A DNA stretch of 64,000 nucleotides from Arthrobacter crystallopoietes (GCF_002849715.1 NZ_CP018865.1:62001-126000), one strand, 5' to 3'; positions 27,233 through 37,231 are shown, counted from the first letter of the stretch. The notes: generated by a model not told the origin, from the sequence alone. Numbers and translations: made by a program.

Positions 27233-28522
27233 ATGGCGGACGATGAACAGTGCAGCTGGTATGACCTCATCTGCTCCGGTAAATCCGCAGCAGAGGACGC
27301 CATCACCGACGTCGGAAACAACGGCATCGAATACCTGGGCCAGGCCATCATTGAAGCCTTGAGCAAAATCGTGACCACGCTGGCCACATTTTGGGTCGAT
27401 ATGCCCACACCGAACCTAACAACCCCCGACGGTGTGTCCCCCAGCGTCACTGTTGCCTTCCTGGAGAACGGCTTAGCCCTCTGGACCTTGTCCCTGGCTG
27501 TCCTGTCGGTGATCATCGGCGGCACCCGCATGGTCTGGGAACAACGCGGCGCACCACTGAAGGACCTGCTCCGGTCCTTGCTCACGCTCACCCTGGTCTC
27601 CGGCATGGGCCTTGCCGTCATCGCCATCCTCGTGGAAGCCGCGGATGCCTTTTCCAGGACAATCATCGATACGGCAACGGACGGCGAAGGATTCGCCACC
27701 GCCATAAGGGAGATCGCAGTCATCCAGGACGGGGACGCGATATTCCTGCTGATTGTTCTCGGCCTGATCAGCCTGCTGACTTCCTTGGTCCAGATAGTGC
27801 TCATGATTGTCCGCGGCGGCATGCTCGTCATCCTTGCCGGCATTCTCCCCACAACGGCTGCCTTCACCAACATGGAGATGGGCAGGCAATGGTTCCAGAA
27901 GGCCGTGGGATGGACCCTTGCCTTCATCCTCTACAAACCCGCCGCTTCAATGGTCTACGGGGCAGCCTTCGTGCTCATGGAATCCAATATCGGGGAGGAC
28001 GCCCTGCTCGGTTCCATTACCGGGATCTCCCTCATGATCCTCGCCGTCCTCGCCCTCCCTGCTCTGATGCGCTTCGTCACTCCTCTGGTCGGCGCTGTTG
28101 CTGCCGGGTCAAATGGAGGTTCAGGCGCCGCCGCGGGAGCTGCGGTCGGTGCACTGGCCACGGGAGCAATCAACCTGGGACGCAGCGGCAGCGGACGCGG
28201 CAGCGCATCACCGACTCCGCCAAGCCAGCCCCCTGGATCCGGCACCGCGGGCAAGGTCAACACCGGAGCCAGCAAGACCGGGCAGAGCGGCGGCACCGCA
28301 ACGAACGCCAAGCCGACTCCCGGCGGTGCGGCGCAGAACTGGTCGAAGGGCGCGGCAGCGCCGACGGCCGCCTCCGCAGCCGGAGGAGGTTCGTCCGGGG
28401 CAGCCGCCGGACCGGTAGGGCTGGCAGCAAGTACCGGAATCAAGCTGGCAACGAAAGCCGGCGAAGCCGCACAAAAAACCGCGCAGGACTCAACCGGGGA
28501 GGGCCCCAGTGGCAGCAATTAA
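27233..28522 (+). CDS. VirB6/TrbL-like polytopic channel protein
   Basis: The start at the ATG (MADDEQCSWYDLICSG) lies one base past the previous stop and gives 429 residues. About six helices (for example LWTLSLAVLSVIIGGTRMV, LLLIVLGLISLLTSLVQIVLMIVRGG, ITGISLMILAVLALPALMRF) resemble the VirB6/TrbL inner-membrane core. The last 130 residues are a Gly/Ala/Ser/Pro-rich soluble tail, common in actinobacterial versions. The N-terminal CSWYDLICSG is a motif often seen in these proteins. Probable inner-membrane channel subunit. Confidence 0.75.
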   Translation: MADDEQCSWYDLICSGKSAAEDAITDVGNNGIEYLGQAIIEALSKIVTTLATFWVDMPTPNLTTPDGVSPSVTVAFLENGLALWTLSLAVLSVIIGGTRMVWEQRGAPLKDLLRSLLTLTLVSGMGLAVIAILVEAADAFSRTIIDTATDGEGFATAIREIAVIQDGDAIFLLIVLGLISLLTSLVQIVLMIVRGGMLVILAGILPTTAAFTNMEMGRQWFQKAVGWTLAFILYKPAASMVYGAAFVLMESNIGEDALLGSITGISLMILAVLALPALMRFVTPLVGAVAAGSNGGSGAAAGAAVGALATGAINLGRSGSGRGSASPTPPSQPPGSGTAGKVNTGASKTGQSGGTATNAKPTPGGAAQNWSKGAAAPTAASAAGGGSSGAAAGPVGLAASTGIKLATKAGEAAQKTAQDSTGEGPSGSN

Positions 28523-30017
28523 CACCGAATACAAGGAACCGTCCTACGGAAACTGGCGGGTCCCGCGCTCCGCAGGCCTGGCCAACCTCGGCGCCATCGG
28601 CACCGGCATCGTCATGGCCGGACTTCTGCTGGGCATCATCAGCTTCGCCATCTGGGGGCTCTTCGCCGGTCTGGGCGTCCTGACAGCAGCCGGACTGCTG
28701 GTCCTGCTGCTGACAGTCAAAGACAAACACGGGCAATCCATAGTCGACCGCTTCGCCACCCGGATGAGCTTCTGCCTCGCACGATCGGCCGGAACGAACC
28801 TCTACCGCTCCGGCCCCCTTGGGATGACTGAGTGGGGCATGTACCAGGTGCCCGGTCTGGCCGCGCAGTCGAGGCTCTACGAGTTCACCGACTCCTACAA
28901 CCGCCCGTTCGCCCTGCTGCACGTGCCCGCTACCGGCCACTTCACCGTGGTCTTCTCCACCGAACCCGACGGAGCCTCACTGGTGGACCCGGAACAGGTC
29001 GACACCTGGGTGGCCAACTGGGGCGGCTGGCTCGCCGGCCTGGCCGATGAGGCCGGGCTGGACGCCGCAGCCGTCACGGTGGAAACCGCCCCGGACTCCG
29101 GGTACCGGCTGCGCAACGAAGTCCACCTGAACATCGACCCGAACGCACCGGACTTCGCGCAGGCGATTCTGCGCGAAGTCGTGGAAACCTATCCGGAAGG
29201 ATCGGCCACCGTCCGCGCCTGGGTATCCCTGACCTTCAACGCGTGCCTGCGGGCAGGGTCGAAGAAGCGCACACCCGAAGACGTGGCCCGGGACCTCGCC
29301 TCCCGGATCCCGGGACTGTCGGCCCGCCTGCAGTCCACCGGAGCCGGCATCGCCCGCCCGATGCCGGCACAGGAACTCTGCGAAGCCGTTCGTGTTGCCT
29401 ACGATCCCCCCGCCGCCCTGATCATCGACCAAGCCCACGCCGCCGGTACCCCGGTATCCCTGACCTGGGGCGAGGCCGGTCCCACCGCGACCCAGGCGAA
29501 CTGGGAGAACTACCGGCACGACAGCGGGTTCTCGGCCTCCTGGACCATGACCGGGGCCCCGCGCGGGTCCGTGAACTCCTCGGTCCTGTCCCGGTTGCTG
29601 GCCCCGCACGGGGACATTGATCGTAAGCGGGTGTCGCTGCTGTACCGGCCGATGGATTCCGCCCTGGCCCCCGTCATAGTGGAGCGCGACCAGAACAACG
29701 CGAACGTCCGCATCACCTCCGGGAACCGGCCCAGTGCCCGGGCCCTGGTCGATTTCCGGTCCGCCGAGCAGACCGCCCAGGAAGAAGCCCGGGGCGCCGG
29801 GCTGGTGAACTTCGGGATGATCGTCACGGCCACGGTGACCGACAGGGAACGCCTCCCTGATGCCGTGGCCGCCATTGAGCAGACGTCCGGTCCTGCCCGG
29901 GTGCTGTTGCGCCGCGCCTACGGCGCGCAGGACACCGCCTTCGCAGCCTCCCTGCCCCTGGGCCTGGTCCTGCCCAAACACAGCATGCTGCCCTCCGAGA
30001 TTAGGGATGCGCTGTAA
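28509..30017 (+). CDS. SCO6880 family protein (VirB4 N-terminal-like, PrgI-type membrane part)
   Basis: The 502-residue protein starts at a GTG 14 bases before the previous stop. Two adjacent helices near the N-terminus (LGAIGTGIVMAGLLLGIISF, IWGLFAGLGVLTAAGLLVLLL) resemble PrgI; the rest matches what I recall of the SCO6880 family, which corresponds to the non-ATPase half of VirB4. It includes FALLHVPATGHFTVVFSTEPDGASLV and the SLLYRPMDSALAPVIVERD segment. It precedes the ATPase half, so VirB4 is split into two genes here, as in many actinobacteria. Confidence 0.8.
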   Translation: MAAINTEYKEPSYGNWRVPRSAGLANLGAIGTGIVMAGLLLGIISFAIWGLFAGLGVLTAAGLLVLLLTVKDKHGQSIVDRFATRMSFCLARSAGTNLYRSGPLGMTEWGMYQVPGLAAQSRLYEFTDSYNRPFALLHVPATGHFTVVFSTEPDGASLVDPEQVDTWVANWGGWLAGLADEAGLDAAAVTVETAPDSGYRLRNEVHLNIDPNAPDFAQAILREVVETYPEGSATVRAWVSLTFNACLRAGSKKRTPEDVARDLASRIPGLSARLQSTGAGIARPMPAQELCEAVRVAYDPPAALIIDQAHAAGTPVSLTWGEAGPTATQANWENYRHDSGFSASWTMTGAPRGSVNSSVLSRLLAPHGDIDRKRVSLLYRPMDSALAPVIVERDQNNANVRITSGNRPSARALVDFRSAEQTAQEEARGAGLVNFGMIVTATVTDRERLPDAVAAIEQTSGPARVLLRRAYGAQDTAFAASLPLGLVLPKHSMLPSEIRDAL

Positions 30018-31639
30018 TGGCCCGCATCAGATTTCTGCCAGTAAAGACAGCAAAGACAGTAGAGAAAGTGATGCAAGCAAAACAAGCGGCTAAAGGCACC
30101 GGGTCGACCCGTCCTTCCCGCGGGGCCGGGCCGGGCACCCGCGGCTGGTCCGGACGTGGCGGAGGCATGGCACAGCTCGTCCCCTCGGTGCGTGAGTACA
30201 GGGGGACGACGGTCCAGGTCTGCGGGCTGTGGCCGTTTTCCTCCGGCGCGTCCTCGCCCATGATCGGCGTCCCGCTGGGCCGCCATGAAGAAACCCGGGC
30301 CACGGTCTGCTGCGACCCGATCAGCTGGTTCCAGCGCGCCCGGCTGATCTCCAACCCTTCCGCCTTCATCCTCGGGAAACCCGGGCTCGGCAAGTCCACG
30401 CTGGTCCGCCGCATGTTCTTAGGGCTGTCCGCTCAAGGCATCCACCCGCTGGTCCTCGGGGATTTGAAGGGTGAGCACGTCAAAGCCGTCCAGGCCCTTG
30501 GCGGGCAGGTGATCAGGCTCGGCCGCGGCGTCGGGTACCTGAACATCCTCGATCCCGGCCAGGCTGTCGAGGCGGCCGGGCTCCTCGAGGACCACGGCCA
30601 CCACGAAGCCGCCGCCCGGGTCCGTGCCGACGCGCACGGCCGCCGGCTGAACATGGTCGTCTCGCTGATCACGATCAGCCGCAACAGCCCGCCCACTGAT
30701 CAGGAACAGACCATCCTGGACCGGGCGCTGCGGGTCCTCGACGAGCGGTTCGAGGGCATCCCGGTGCTGCAGGACCTCCTGGATGTGATTGTCTGCGCGC
30801 CGGATGAGCTGCGTCAGGTTGCACTGGACCGGGGCGACATGAAGATCTACCTGCGGGAGACCCGGGCGTTGGAAGCGACCCTGCTGGGCCTGACCGGGGG
30901 AGGGAAGCTGGGCGAAATCTTCTCCCGGCAGACCACCAACCCGATGAAGCGTGACCGGGCCGTGGTCTTTGACGTCTCCAGCATCGATGAGACCGAGACC
31001 GACCTGCAGGCGGCCGTGCTGCTCGCGTGCTGGTCTTACGGATTCGGCACCGTGAACGTCGCCAACGCCCTCGCGGACGCGGGCCTGGAGCCGCGCCGGA
31101 ACTACTTCGTGGTGCTGGACGAGCTGTGGCGGGCGCTGCGTTCCGGCAAGGGCATGGTCGACCGGGTGGACGCCCTGACCCGGTTGAACCGGTCCGTCGG
31201 CGTCGGGCAGATCATGATTTCCCACACCATGTCCGACCTGCTGGCGCTGCCGGCGGAAGAGGACCGGATGAAGGCCCGCGGTTTCGTGGAACGCTCGGGC
31301 ATGGTGATCTGCGGCGGTCTGCCGGCGTCGGAAATGCGGCTGCTGACCTCCGCGATACCGTTATCGCGGCAGGAGCAGCAGAAGCTCATCTCGTGGCAGG
31401 ACCCGCCCGTCTGGGACTCACGCGGTCTCGATGTCGAGCCTCCGGGCCGGGGGAAGTTCCTGATCAAGGTCGGCGGCCGCCCGGGCATCCCCGTCCGGAT
31501 CGCCCTGACCATCATTGAACAGGCCGGGGGATTGAACGACACCGACACCCGATGGAACAAAGAGCGAATAGAGATGCCCGCGGAAGCACCCATGGAACCG
31601 GCTGCTCCCCGGATGCCCGACGAAGGAGGACCACGATGA
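30017..31639 (+). CDS. VirB4-like ATPase half of the type IV secretion system
   Basis: The 540-residue protein has a Walker A at residues 120-128 (GKPGLGKST), a FVVLDELWRALRSG Walker B, and a TMSDLLALP motif of the VirB4/TraE ATPases. Its first 50 residues are basic and low in complexity. The start shares a base with the preceding stop (TAATG), so the two halves should be made in equal amounts. It powers assembly or substrate transfer at the cytoplasmic face. Conserved DLKGEHVKAVQALGG follows Walker A as in actinobacterial conjugation ATPases. Confidence 0.85.
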   Translation: MARIRFLPVKTAKTVEKVMQAKQAAKGTGSTRPSRGAGPGTRGWSGRGGGMAQLVPSVREYRGTTVQVCGLWPFSSGASSPMIGVPLGRHEETRATVCCDPISWFQRARLISNPSAFILGKPGLGKSTLVRRMFLGLSAQGIHPLVLGDLKGEHVKAVQALGGQVIRLGRGVGYLNILDPGQAVEAAGLLEDHGHHEAAARVRADAHGRRLNMVVSLITISRNSPPTDQEQTILDRALRVLDERFEGIPVLQDLLDVIVCAPDELRQVALDRGDMKIYLRETRALEATLLGLTGGGKLGEIFSRQTTNPMKRDRAVVFDVSSIDETETDLQAAVLLACWSYGFGTVNVANALADAGLEPRRNYFVVLDELWRALRSGKGMVDRVDALTRLNRSVGVGQIMISHTMSDLLALPAEEDRMKARGFVERSGMVICGGLPASEMRLLTSAIPLSRQEQQKLISWQDPPVWDSRGLDVEPPGRGKFLIKVGGRPGIPVRIALTIIEQAGGLNDTDTRWNKERIEMPAEAPMEPAAPRMPDEGGPR

Positions 31640-33405
31640 GTGCTCCGAACCGTAAAGGAATGGGCCTCGGCGATGCCCTGCTGGTCTGGCTCGCCCTAGG
31701 CTTCATTGCCGTCTTTGGCGGCGGCACCTACGCGGCCGCGCACGTGGGCTCCTGGATGGCCGGCATTCAGGCCCCGCCTGCCCACCCCATTGACCTGATC
31801 GCCGGCCTGGCCAAGGGCCGTGTGCCCTGGCCCAGCCAAGCCACTCTCGCCGTGTCCCTCATGGCCGGCGTGGTCCTCGTTCTGGCCGTTATCGTGCTGG
31901 TGGCCTGGCAGCAGGGCGCGTCCAAGCGTGCCCGCGTGGATAAGGCCGCCCGTTACCTGGGCCGCGGGAAGTCGCTGGCCGCGTTCTCCGAAAAGGGAGC
32001 GAAAGCCACCGCCTTGCGGCTGGGGGTGAAGGGCACTCCCGGAATCACCGTGGGCAAGGTCGTCTCCACCGGCCGGAAGTTCATTCAGTCCTGGGAAGAC
32101 CTCAGCCTCGATATCTGGGGACCACGAACAGGTAAATCAACATCCCGCGTGATGCCAGCAATCCTGGACGCACCAGGGGCTGTGGTGTCGACCTCGAACA
32201 AGCGCGACGTCGTGGACGGCACCCGTGGCGTCCGCGAGGCCACCGCTGACGTGTGGGTGTTCGATCCGCAGAAGATTGCACAGGAAGAACCGCACTGGTG
32301 GTGGAACCCGCTCTCCTACGTCACCGACGAGGAAAAAGCGTACAAATTGACCCAGCACTTCTCGGCCGGCTCCCGCTTCCCGGGGTCGAAGCCGGATGCC
32401 TACTTTGACCCCAAGGCAGAAGATATCCTCTCCTCCTATTTCCTCGCGGCCGCCCTCGGCGGGTTGCCCATCACGCAGGTGTACCTGTGGGTGACCGAAC
32501 AGGTCAGCCAGGAACCCATCGAAATCCTCAGGGAGCATGACTACGAGTTGCAGTACAAGGGTCTGGAGTCCACGCTGAAGCTGGCCGACAAGCAGCGCGA
32601 CGGGATCTTCGGCACCGCCGAAAAGATGATCCAGTGCCTCAAAAGCCGGAACACGCTGCGCTGGGTCGCCCCAACAGGCGGCGCAACCGTCGCCACGGAT
32701 ACCCGACCCCGGTTCAACCCGCATGCCTTCGCTGCCTCCCGGGAGACGATCTACATCCTCTCCAAGGAAGGCGCAGGCTCCGCTGCTCCGCTCACCACGG
32801 CGCTGACGGTGGCCATCGCTGAAGCGATGGAGGAACGGGCCGAGCGCAGCGGCGGCCGCCTGCCCCAGCCCGCGCTGTTCGCGCTGGACGAGTTGGCCAA
32901 CGTCGTCCGCTGGGCCGGGCTGCCGGACCAGTTCAGCCACTACGGCTCCAAGGGCCTGATCGTCATGGGCATCCTGCAGTCCTGGTCCCAGGGCGTGGAG
33001 CTGTGGGGTGAGGCGAACATGCGCAAAATCTGGTCCGCCGCGAACGTCAAGGTTTACGGCGGCGGCGTGGCCGAAGAAGGCTTCCTCCGCGCACTCTCGG
33101 ACCTGATCGGGGACTACAGCTACATCAACGTCTCAATGTCCTCCGGCAAAAACGGGTCCAGCCGCTCCCGCCAGGAAGGCAAGGAACGCATCTTCGACGT
33201 TTCCAACCTTGCGGAGCTGGACCGTGGCCGCGCCGTCATCCTCGCATCCGGTGCACCAGCCACGCTGGTCCGGACCATGCCCTGGTATACCGGCCAACAC
33301 AAGGAAGCCGTGGAGGCATCCATCACGAAGTACAGCCCGCAGCCGGAGGAAGAACCAGCGCCGGTGGCAGCGGCGGCGAACGCGAATCCGTGGGTGACCG
33401 GGTAG
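31636..33405 (+). CDS. VirD4/TraG-type coupling protein
   Basis: The start is the ATG overlapping the ATPase stop (ATGA), giving 589 residues. Two N-terminal helices (LLVWLALGFIAVFGGGTY and LAVSLMAGVVLVLAVIVLVAW) anchor a P-loop domain with GPRTGKSTSRV as Walker A and LFALDELANVVRW as Walker B. The segments TSNKRDVVDGTRGVREA and KMIQCLKSRNTLRWV are typical of TraG/VirD4 proteins. It brings the relaxase-DNA complex to the channel. No relaxase gene is in this window, so one should lie elsewhere on the plasmid. Confidence 0.88.
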   Translation: MSAPNRKGMGLGDALLVWLALGFIAVFGGGTYAAAHVGSWMAGIQAPPAHPIDLIAGLAKGRVPWPSQATLAVSLMAGVVLVLAVIVLVAWQQGASKRARVDKAARYLGRGKSLAAFSEKGAKATALRLGVKGTPGITVGKVVSTGRKFIQSWEDLSLDIWGPRTGKSTSRVMPAILDAPGAVVSTSNKRDVVDGTRGVREATADVWVFDPQKIAQEEPHWWWNPLSYVTDEEKAYKLTQHFSAGSRFPGSKPDAYFDPKAEDILSSYFLAAALGGLPITQVYLWVTEQVSQEPIEILREHDYELQYKGLESTLKLADKQRDGIFGTAEKMIQCLKSRNTLRWVAPTGGATVATDTRPRFNPHAFAASRETIYILSKEGAGSAAPLTTALTVAIAEAMEERAERSGGRLPQPALFALDELANVVRWAGLPDQFSHYGSKGLIVMGILQSWSQGVELWGEANMRKIWSAANVKVYGGGVAEEGFLRALSDLIGDYSYINVSMSSGKNGSSRSRQEGKERIFDVSNLAELDRGRAVILASGAPATLVRTMPWYTGQHKEAVEASITKYSPQPEEEPAPVAAAANANPWVTG

Positions 33406-33416
33406 GGGAGTAGGGC

Positions 33417-33851
33417 ATGACTATCGACATCGGCCGATTCAGCGAAGCTCCCAGCTCGGACGTAGAGGAAACTGGCGCTGACTCAGGTCAGGAGCAGAAG
33501 CCCCCGGAGCTGGTGTACGGCTCAGCCGAAGAGTTCCTGCACGAGCAGCTACTCCCTACCTATGTCCGCGATGTCGACGGCCGCGCAGCCAAATGGTGCC
33601 TCGAATGGTATTTCCACCCGGAAGCTGTCTCCCGTGTGGAAGCGCTGTGGCGGGCCTGGGAACACCTTAGACTCGACGGCGCCACCGGTATCAGTGTCTG
33701 GTTCAAAGACCACGCAGACCACCACATGAGCGTGCTCCTCGACCCACGCGGGCCGTTCTACAAATGCGACATGCAAAAGCACCGCGACCCCGAACACATG
33801 GAACCCCAAAAAGCCCCAAACGGCTGGTTCCCCGATGTGCGAGTCCGGTAA
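33417..33851 (+). CDS. DUF4913 domain protein
   Basis: The 144-residue protein has a disordered acidic N-terminus (about 30 residues) and the DUF4913 pattern: VYGSAEEFLHEQLLPTY, WCLEWYFHPEAVSRVEALWRAWEHLRL, and WFKDHADHHMSVLLDPRGPF. DUF4913 proteins are typical partners of VirD4 genes on actinobacterial plasmids and are otherwise uncharacterised. Start is 11 bases past the coupling-protein stop after GGGGAG. It closes the recognisable transfer operon. Confidence 0.8.
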   Translation: MTIDIGRFSEAPSSDVEETGADSGQEQKPPELVYGSAEEFLHEQLLPTYVRDVDGRAAKWCLEWYFHPEAVSRVEALWRAWEHLRLDGATGISVWFKDHADHHMSVLLDPRGPFYKCDMQKHRDPEHMEPQKAPNGWFPDVRVR

Positions 33852-33853
33852 AG

Positions 33854-33975
33854 GTGACGGTGCCCGGGTTCCTGCTGGACGGAGGTGTCGTCGCCTGCCC
33901 GGAGGACGTGGACTTATGCATGATCACCGGCGCCGGCTGGTCGCCGCACTTTGGCGTCAGCATCCCTATCTGGGC
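33854..33975 (+). pseudogene. Fragment of a FadB-type 3-hydroxyacyl-CoA dehydrogenase
   Basis: About 40 codons read FLLDGGVVACPEDVDLCMIT followed by GAGWSPHFG, the helix-rich end of the second dehydrogenase domain of fatty-acid oxidation alpha subunits, where VASPEDVDLCMILGAG-like text is usual. It has no start and decays after about 33960. Nothing else of the gene is present nearby. It marks a recombination edge between the transfer region and catabolic cluster 1. Confidence 0.6.
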
Positions 33976-34540
33976 TCCCCGGCGCTTCCGAGAGGGGCAA
34001 CGGGAGACGCAGGACGGGACTACTAGTGGAGATCGCAGGAAAGCCCCTTAATGCATCGTCCCACTCCGCTGAGGAACGGATCAGGAAGTTCGTTTCGAAC
34101 TGTTTTCCGATGTAGGCGTGTCCAGCCGGTCCGGGCAGGGAATGCGACGTCCGGCATAGATGGTGCTGAAGAGACTCCCGCTCGGGAGCATGGTTGAAAT
34201 TCCACGGCTGATGCCAGTGTTTGATTCCGCCCTGCCGGCGGACCGTTCGACTGTCTCAGTCCCTGTCAGCCAGCCTTTGAAAATCGCCCTCCAACCCATA
34301 TTCTGCCCTCGGCCATGGCGGCTCTGCCGCGGGACTGTGCTGGACATATTCTGGTCCTTTCACATACACACCGCACAATCCCGCATCGCCTCGGCGGAGA
34401 GGCAAGGAGCCAAAGACGGTGACCTTGGACTTATAGGGAAGCGCCTAACGTTCTCGAGTAGAAGTGCCCTAAATCACTAGGAACTACATAGTATTCCATG
34501 CCGCACCCGTGATGTATGCAGGGCTGGGTGCAGCTTGGAA

Positions 34541-34556
34541 CAGAATCGCTTCTATT
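34541..34556. promoter_or_regulatory. Distal LacI-like operator for the nucleoside hydrolase unit
   Basis: CAGAATCGCTTCTATT fits the TAGAAxCGxTTCTA pattern. It lies 121 bp upstream of a second related site, the same spacing as the pair before the monooxygenase operon. Confidence 0.55.
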
Positions 34557-34661
34557 CGGAGCGTCCGGTTCGTAGGGCGTGCAATTAACCTGGCGTTACC
34601 GCTGCAAACTAAGTGACGAGCGGCGCGGGCAAGGCAGGATTAGCGCTTCTGAGGGGACATA

Positions 34662-34709
34662 TTAGAAACCTTCCAAGGGTTGCGCGATAGATTTGACTAT
34701 GACTAGTAT
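34662..34709 (+). promoter_or_regulatory. Proximal LacI-like site and promoter for the nucleoside hydrolase gene
   Basis: TTAGAAACCTTCCAAG (34662-34677) ends two bases before a -35-like TTGCGC (34680-34685). An 18-base spacer leads to TAGTAT (34704-34709) as -10. The same arrangement stands before the monooxygenase operon. Confidence 0.55.
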
Positions 34710-34953
34710 CACTTCGTGGGCAAGAGGCGCCCGGCGGCTTTGCCGAGTCATCGGATGGCAGGAAAACCGATACCGGACATCGAGGAACGTGCCTCCAAGT
34801 GAGGCCTAGTACGGACTCACATTCGGAAACTTCGGAACATTTCTCCCGGTTCTTGTCACCTCATCCGGCCGGCTGTGCGCCGCCCACGACGGAAGCAATC
34901 TACAGGCACCTTTGCCGAGCCCGGCAGCATGATCAATAGGGGATTCGCACACC

Positions 34954-35940
34954 ATGAGACATCAGATACTGCTCGACGTCGACACCGGCCGGGACGACGC
35001 CCTGGCTATCATGTTCGCGGTGCAACATCCTGACATCGATGTTCGCGCGATCACTTGCATTGCGGGAAACACCAATCTGGAGAATGTCGTCGGCAACACC
35101 CTGAAAATTCTCGATTTGGTTGACGCTCCGCCCATCCCTGTGGCACTCGGCGCTCGACGCCCCCTTATCGAGCCGCCCCGGGACGCGTCCTGGATTCATG
35201 GCAAGTACGGACTTGGAGATGTGGATCTGCCTGTCAGCGACAGGAGCGTCAAGCCGATCCATGCTGTTGATTTGATGCGGCAGTGCCTGCTGGACGCCGA
35301 CGAGCCGCTGACTATTTTTGCCCTGGGACCGATGACCAACCTCGCGCTGCTGCTGCGAATGTATCCGGAGGTCTCCGACCAGATCAAGCGGATTATCTTT
35401 ATGGGTGGATCAGCCACGATCGGCAATGCGACGCCAGTCGCAGAGTTCAATTTCTGGCATGACCCGGAGGCGGCAGACATCGTGCTGACCAGCGGGATCC
35501 CGCTGACCATGTATGGCTGGGACGTTCTCTGGGGGATGAGGACCAGTGCGGAGCAGATCGCGGAGCTGTGTGCCTCGTCCAATCCCATCCGCCAGACCGC
35601 CGGTCGCCTGCTCGACTTCAAGGTCAAGGATCCTTCGAACGGGTCGGTGGTTGTTTACGATGCCATCGGCGACGCCGGCGCCCTATGTGTCATGGTTGCG
35701 CCCGAAGCGTTCACCATCGAGCGCTGGCCGGTGCAAGTGGTGTTGTCACCCGGCGCCGCGCGGGGACAAACCCTCGTCGATCGACGCGACATGTCCGGAG
35801 AGGACGCCGTACACGACCCGTCGGGTCCAATCCCAGTCATCGACGTGGTCAGCGCAGCCCGCGCGTCCGAGGTACTCACCAACTTCTTCGACATTCTCGG
35901 GGGAAGTGAAGCACGCAGGTTCGATGTCGCTGCTGTTTGA
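34954..35940 (+). CDS. Inosine-uridine-preferring nucleoside hydrolase family protein
   Basis: The 328-residue protein has the calcium-site signature LDVDTGRDDALAIM at the N-terminus, IIFMGGSATIGNATPVAEFNFWHDPEAA in the middle and a YDAIGD segment (about residue 235) that holds the last Ca2+-binding Asp. The His that precedes this Asp in group I enzymes is Tyr here, so base recognition or leaving-group activation should differ. The family splits ribonucleosides into base and ribose. In cluster 1 it would free ribose for the ribokinase. It forms its own transcription unit. Confidence 0.85.
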   Translation: MRHQILLDVDTGRDDALAIMFAVQHPDIDVRAITCIAGNTNLENVVGNTLKILDLVDAPPIPVALGARRPLIEPPRDASWIHGKYGLGDVDLPVSDRSVKPIHAVDLMRQCLLDADEPLTIFALGPMTNLALLLRMYPEVSDQIKRIIFMGGSATIGNATPVAEFNFWHDPEAADIVLTSGIPLTMYGWDVLWGMRTSAEQIAELCASSNPIRQTAGRLLDFKVKDPSNGSVVVYDAIGDAGALCVMVAPEAFTIERWPVQVVLSPGAARGQTLVDRRDMSGEDAVHDPSGPIPVIDVVSAARASEVLTNFFDILGGSEARRFDVAAV

Positions 35941-37062
35941 ATTGCGGAAGGATCAACAGCACGCCGAGGAAAGATCGGTCCTGCTCCGGAGGAGCGGTCT
36001 GTATGCCTTGTGCTGGAGAGCCCCACTGCCAGCGCCCCACCGCGACGGCCGCCGGGCAAGCAGTGGGCCAAGCAAGTCCGTTCCTAGACACCGGCAGGCC
36101 GGCCCCGTCATGATGCTGCGCGTTCCCGATCCCCCATCGTGATTCGGGGAGCTCACGCTCGCCCGGCGAACCAGCGGTGTAGTCGGTTACGCAGGAGCAT
36201 AGATCCTCGCCGAGATCGAGGCCAGCCGGATCCGAGGAGTCCCAGGGCTGACTTTTTCCCCCTTTCCAGAGGATCGTGAGGCGATGATGCCCTTACAGGA
36301 AGGAGTCTGGGATACCAGCACCGAAGCCACGCTGAGTTCCGCAAGAGGGGCGCACGGAAAATGACCCAGCCGCGCGCGGCCGTACTCATTCGGGCTGGGG
36401 TTGTTGCGGATGACCTCCTGGAAGTCGACGCGCGCGAAGCCCGGGGTGAGGTACGCAAGTATGTCCGCATGACGTTGCCGAACCTAGTGCGCATTGCCCT
36501 GGTGAAGATCTCCAGGACGCTGTTCTTGAAGTAGGGGCGCGGGTGGGGGGCTGTGACGGGCCTCGCGCTCGACGTCGCTAAAGGCATCGTAGCCGATGCC
36601 CAGTACGTCCCTCTCCAAGCCCGCGGTGACCAGGGCCAACAGGAAAGCGGCATTCCCGGACGTCCAGGGTGGTATTCAGGGCGGTAACCAAACCACACCA
36701 TCTCCTGAGCATCGCGCTCTCCGTAGGCGGGAGTCGCCGGCGGCCAGGGGTGTCAACCTCGAAGCGCCCCCAAGGTAGAGCAGTTCGGGCCCCCGGGGCC
36801 AGGCCGTGCTTAGAGACACGCAAGGCACTGATAAAGAACAGCGGCGGGAGTGGTCATGGACCGGTTTTCCGTAGTGTCCCGCACCAGCCCGGTAACCTCG
36901 CGCACCTGTGCTGTCCGGCCCGGTGATGCCGGCCCGCGGCCCGGTCCGGTGCTGATCCGGTCTCGGCCGAGGTAGTCCGCGTCCTTTCCATGAGGGCCTG
37001 TCCGGAGTGCGCACGCTGCCACCCGTCCCCTGCAGGCGGAACTGGGGCTACGACACTCCTTA

Positions 37063-37078
37063 CTAGAATCGTTTCTAT
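37063..37078. promoter_or_regulatory. Distal LacI-like operator of the monooxygenase operon
   Basis: CTAGAATCGTTTCTAT is the best match in the window to an inverted TAGAAxCG/CGxTTCTA pattern. It stands 121 bp before the proximal site. Confidence 0.6.
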
Positions 37079-37183
37079 TTCGGAGTCGGCCCGGTCTCGC
37101 TGGCGGCACTTCCCGTCGTTTCAAGGCTTATTTGGTCAGAGATGGTGCGGCGCCGACCTAAGATCGGCAGACTGCGGCATAAA

Positions 37184-37231
37184 ATAGAAACCTTCCGAGG
37201 GTTGCGCAATAACACCGCTTATGAATAGGAT
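37184..37231 (+). promoter_or_regulatory. Proximal LacI-like site and promoter of the monooxygenase operon
   Basis: ATAGAAACCTTCCGAG (37184-37199) is followed by TTGCGC (37202-37207), an 18-base spacer and TAGGAT (37226-37231). The leader from here to the first gene is about 335 bases and may hold further control. Confidence 0.55.

Larger units (their letters stand above)
33976..34953. other. Gene-poor border region with duplicated promoter segment
   Basis: About 980 bases hold no recognised gene; the open frames here have no family-like segments. The left part holds a CCTAACGTTCTCGAGTAGAA element (34444-34463) that recurs in related form at 53040-53059. From 34541 onward the sequence resembles 37063-37330: both have two LacI-like sites 121 bp apart and a similar -35/-10 pair. 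So the nucleoside hydrolase and the monooxygenase operon share a duplicated control region. Confidence 0.6.

Noticed and set aside
22392..33851. A relaxase or oriT expected with the transfer genes
   Set aside because: No protein with relaxase histidine motifs and no convincing nick-site repeat was seen; they probably lie outside this window.
36153..36701. Minus-strand open frame of 182 codons
   Set aside because: The frame itself is Arg/Ser-rich noise. Only patches in mixed frames look protein-like, so it is noted as possible decay without a family.
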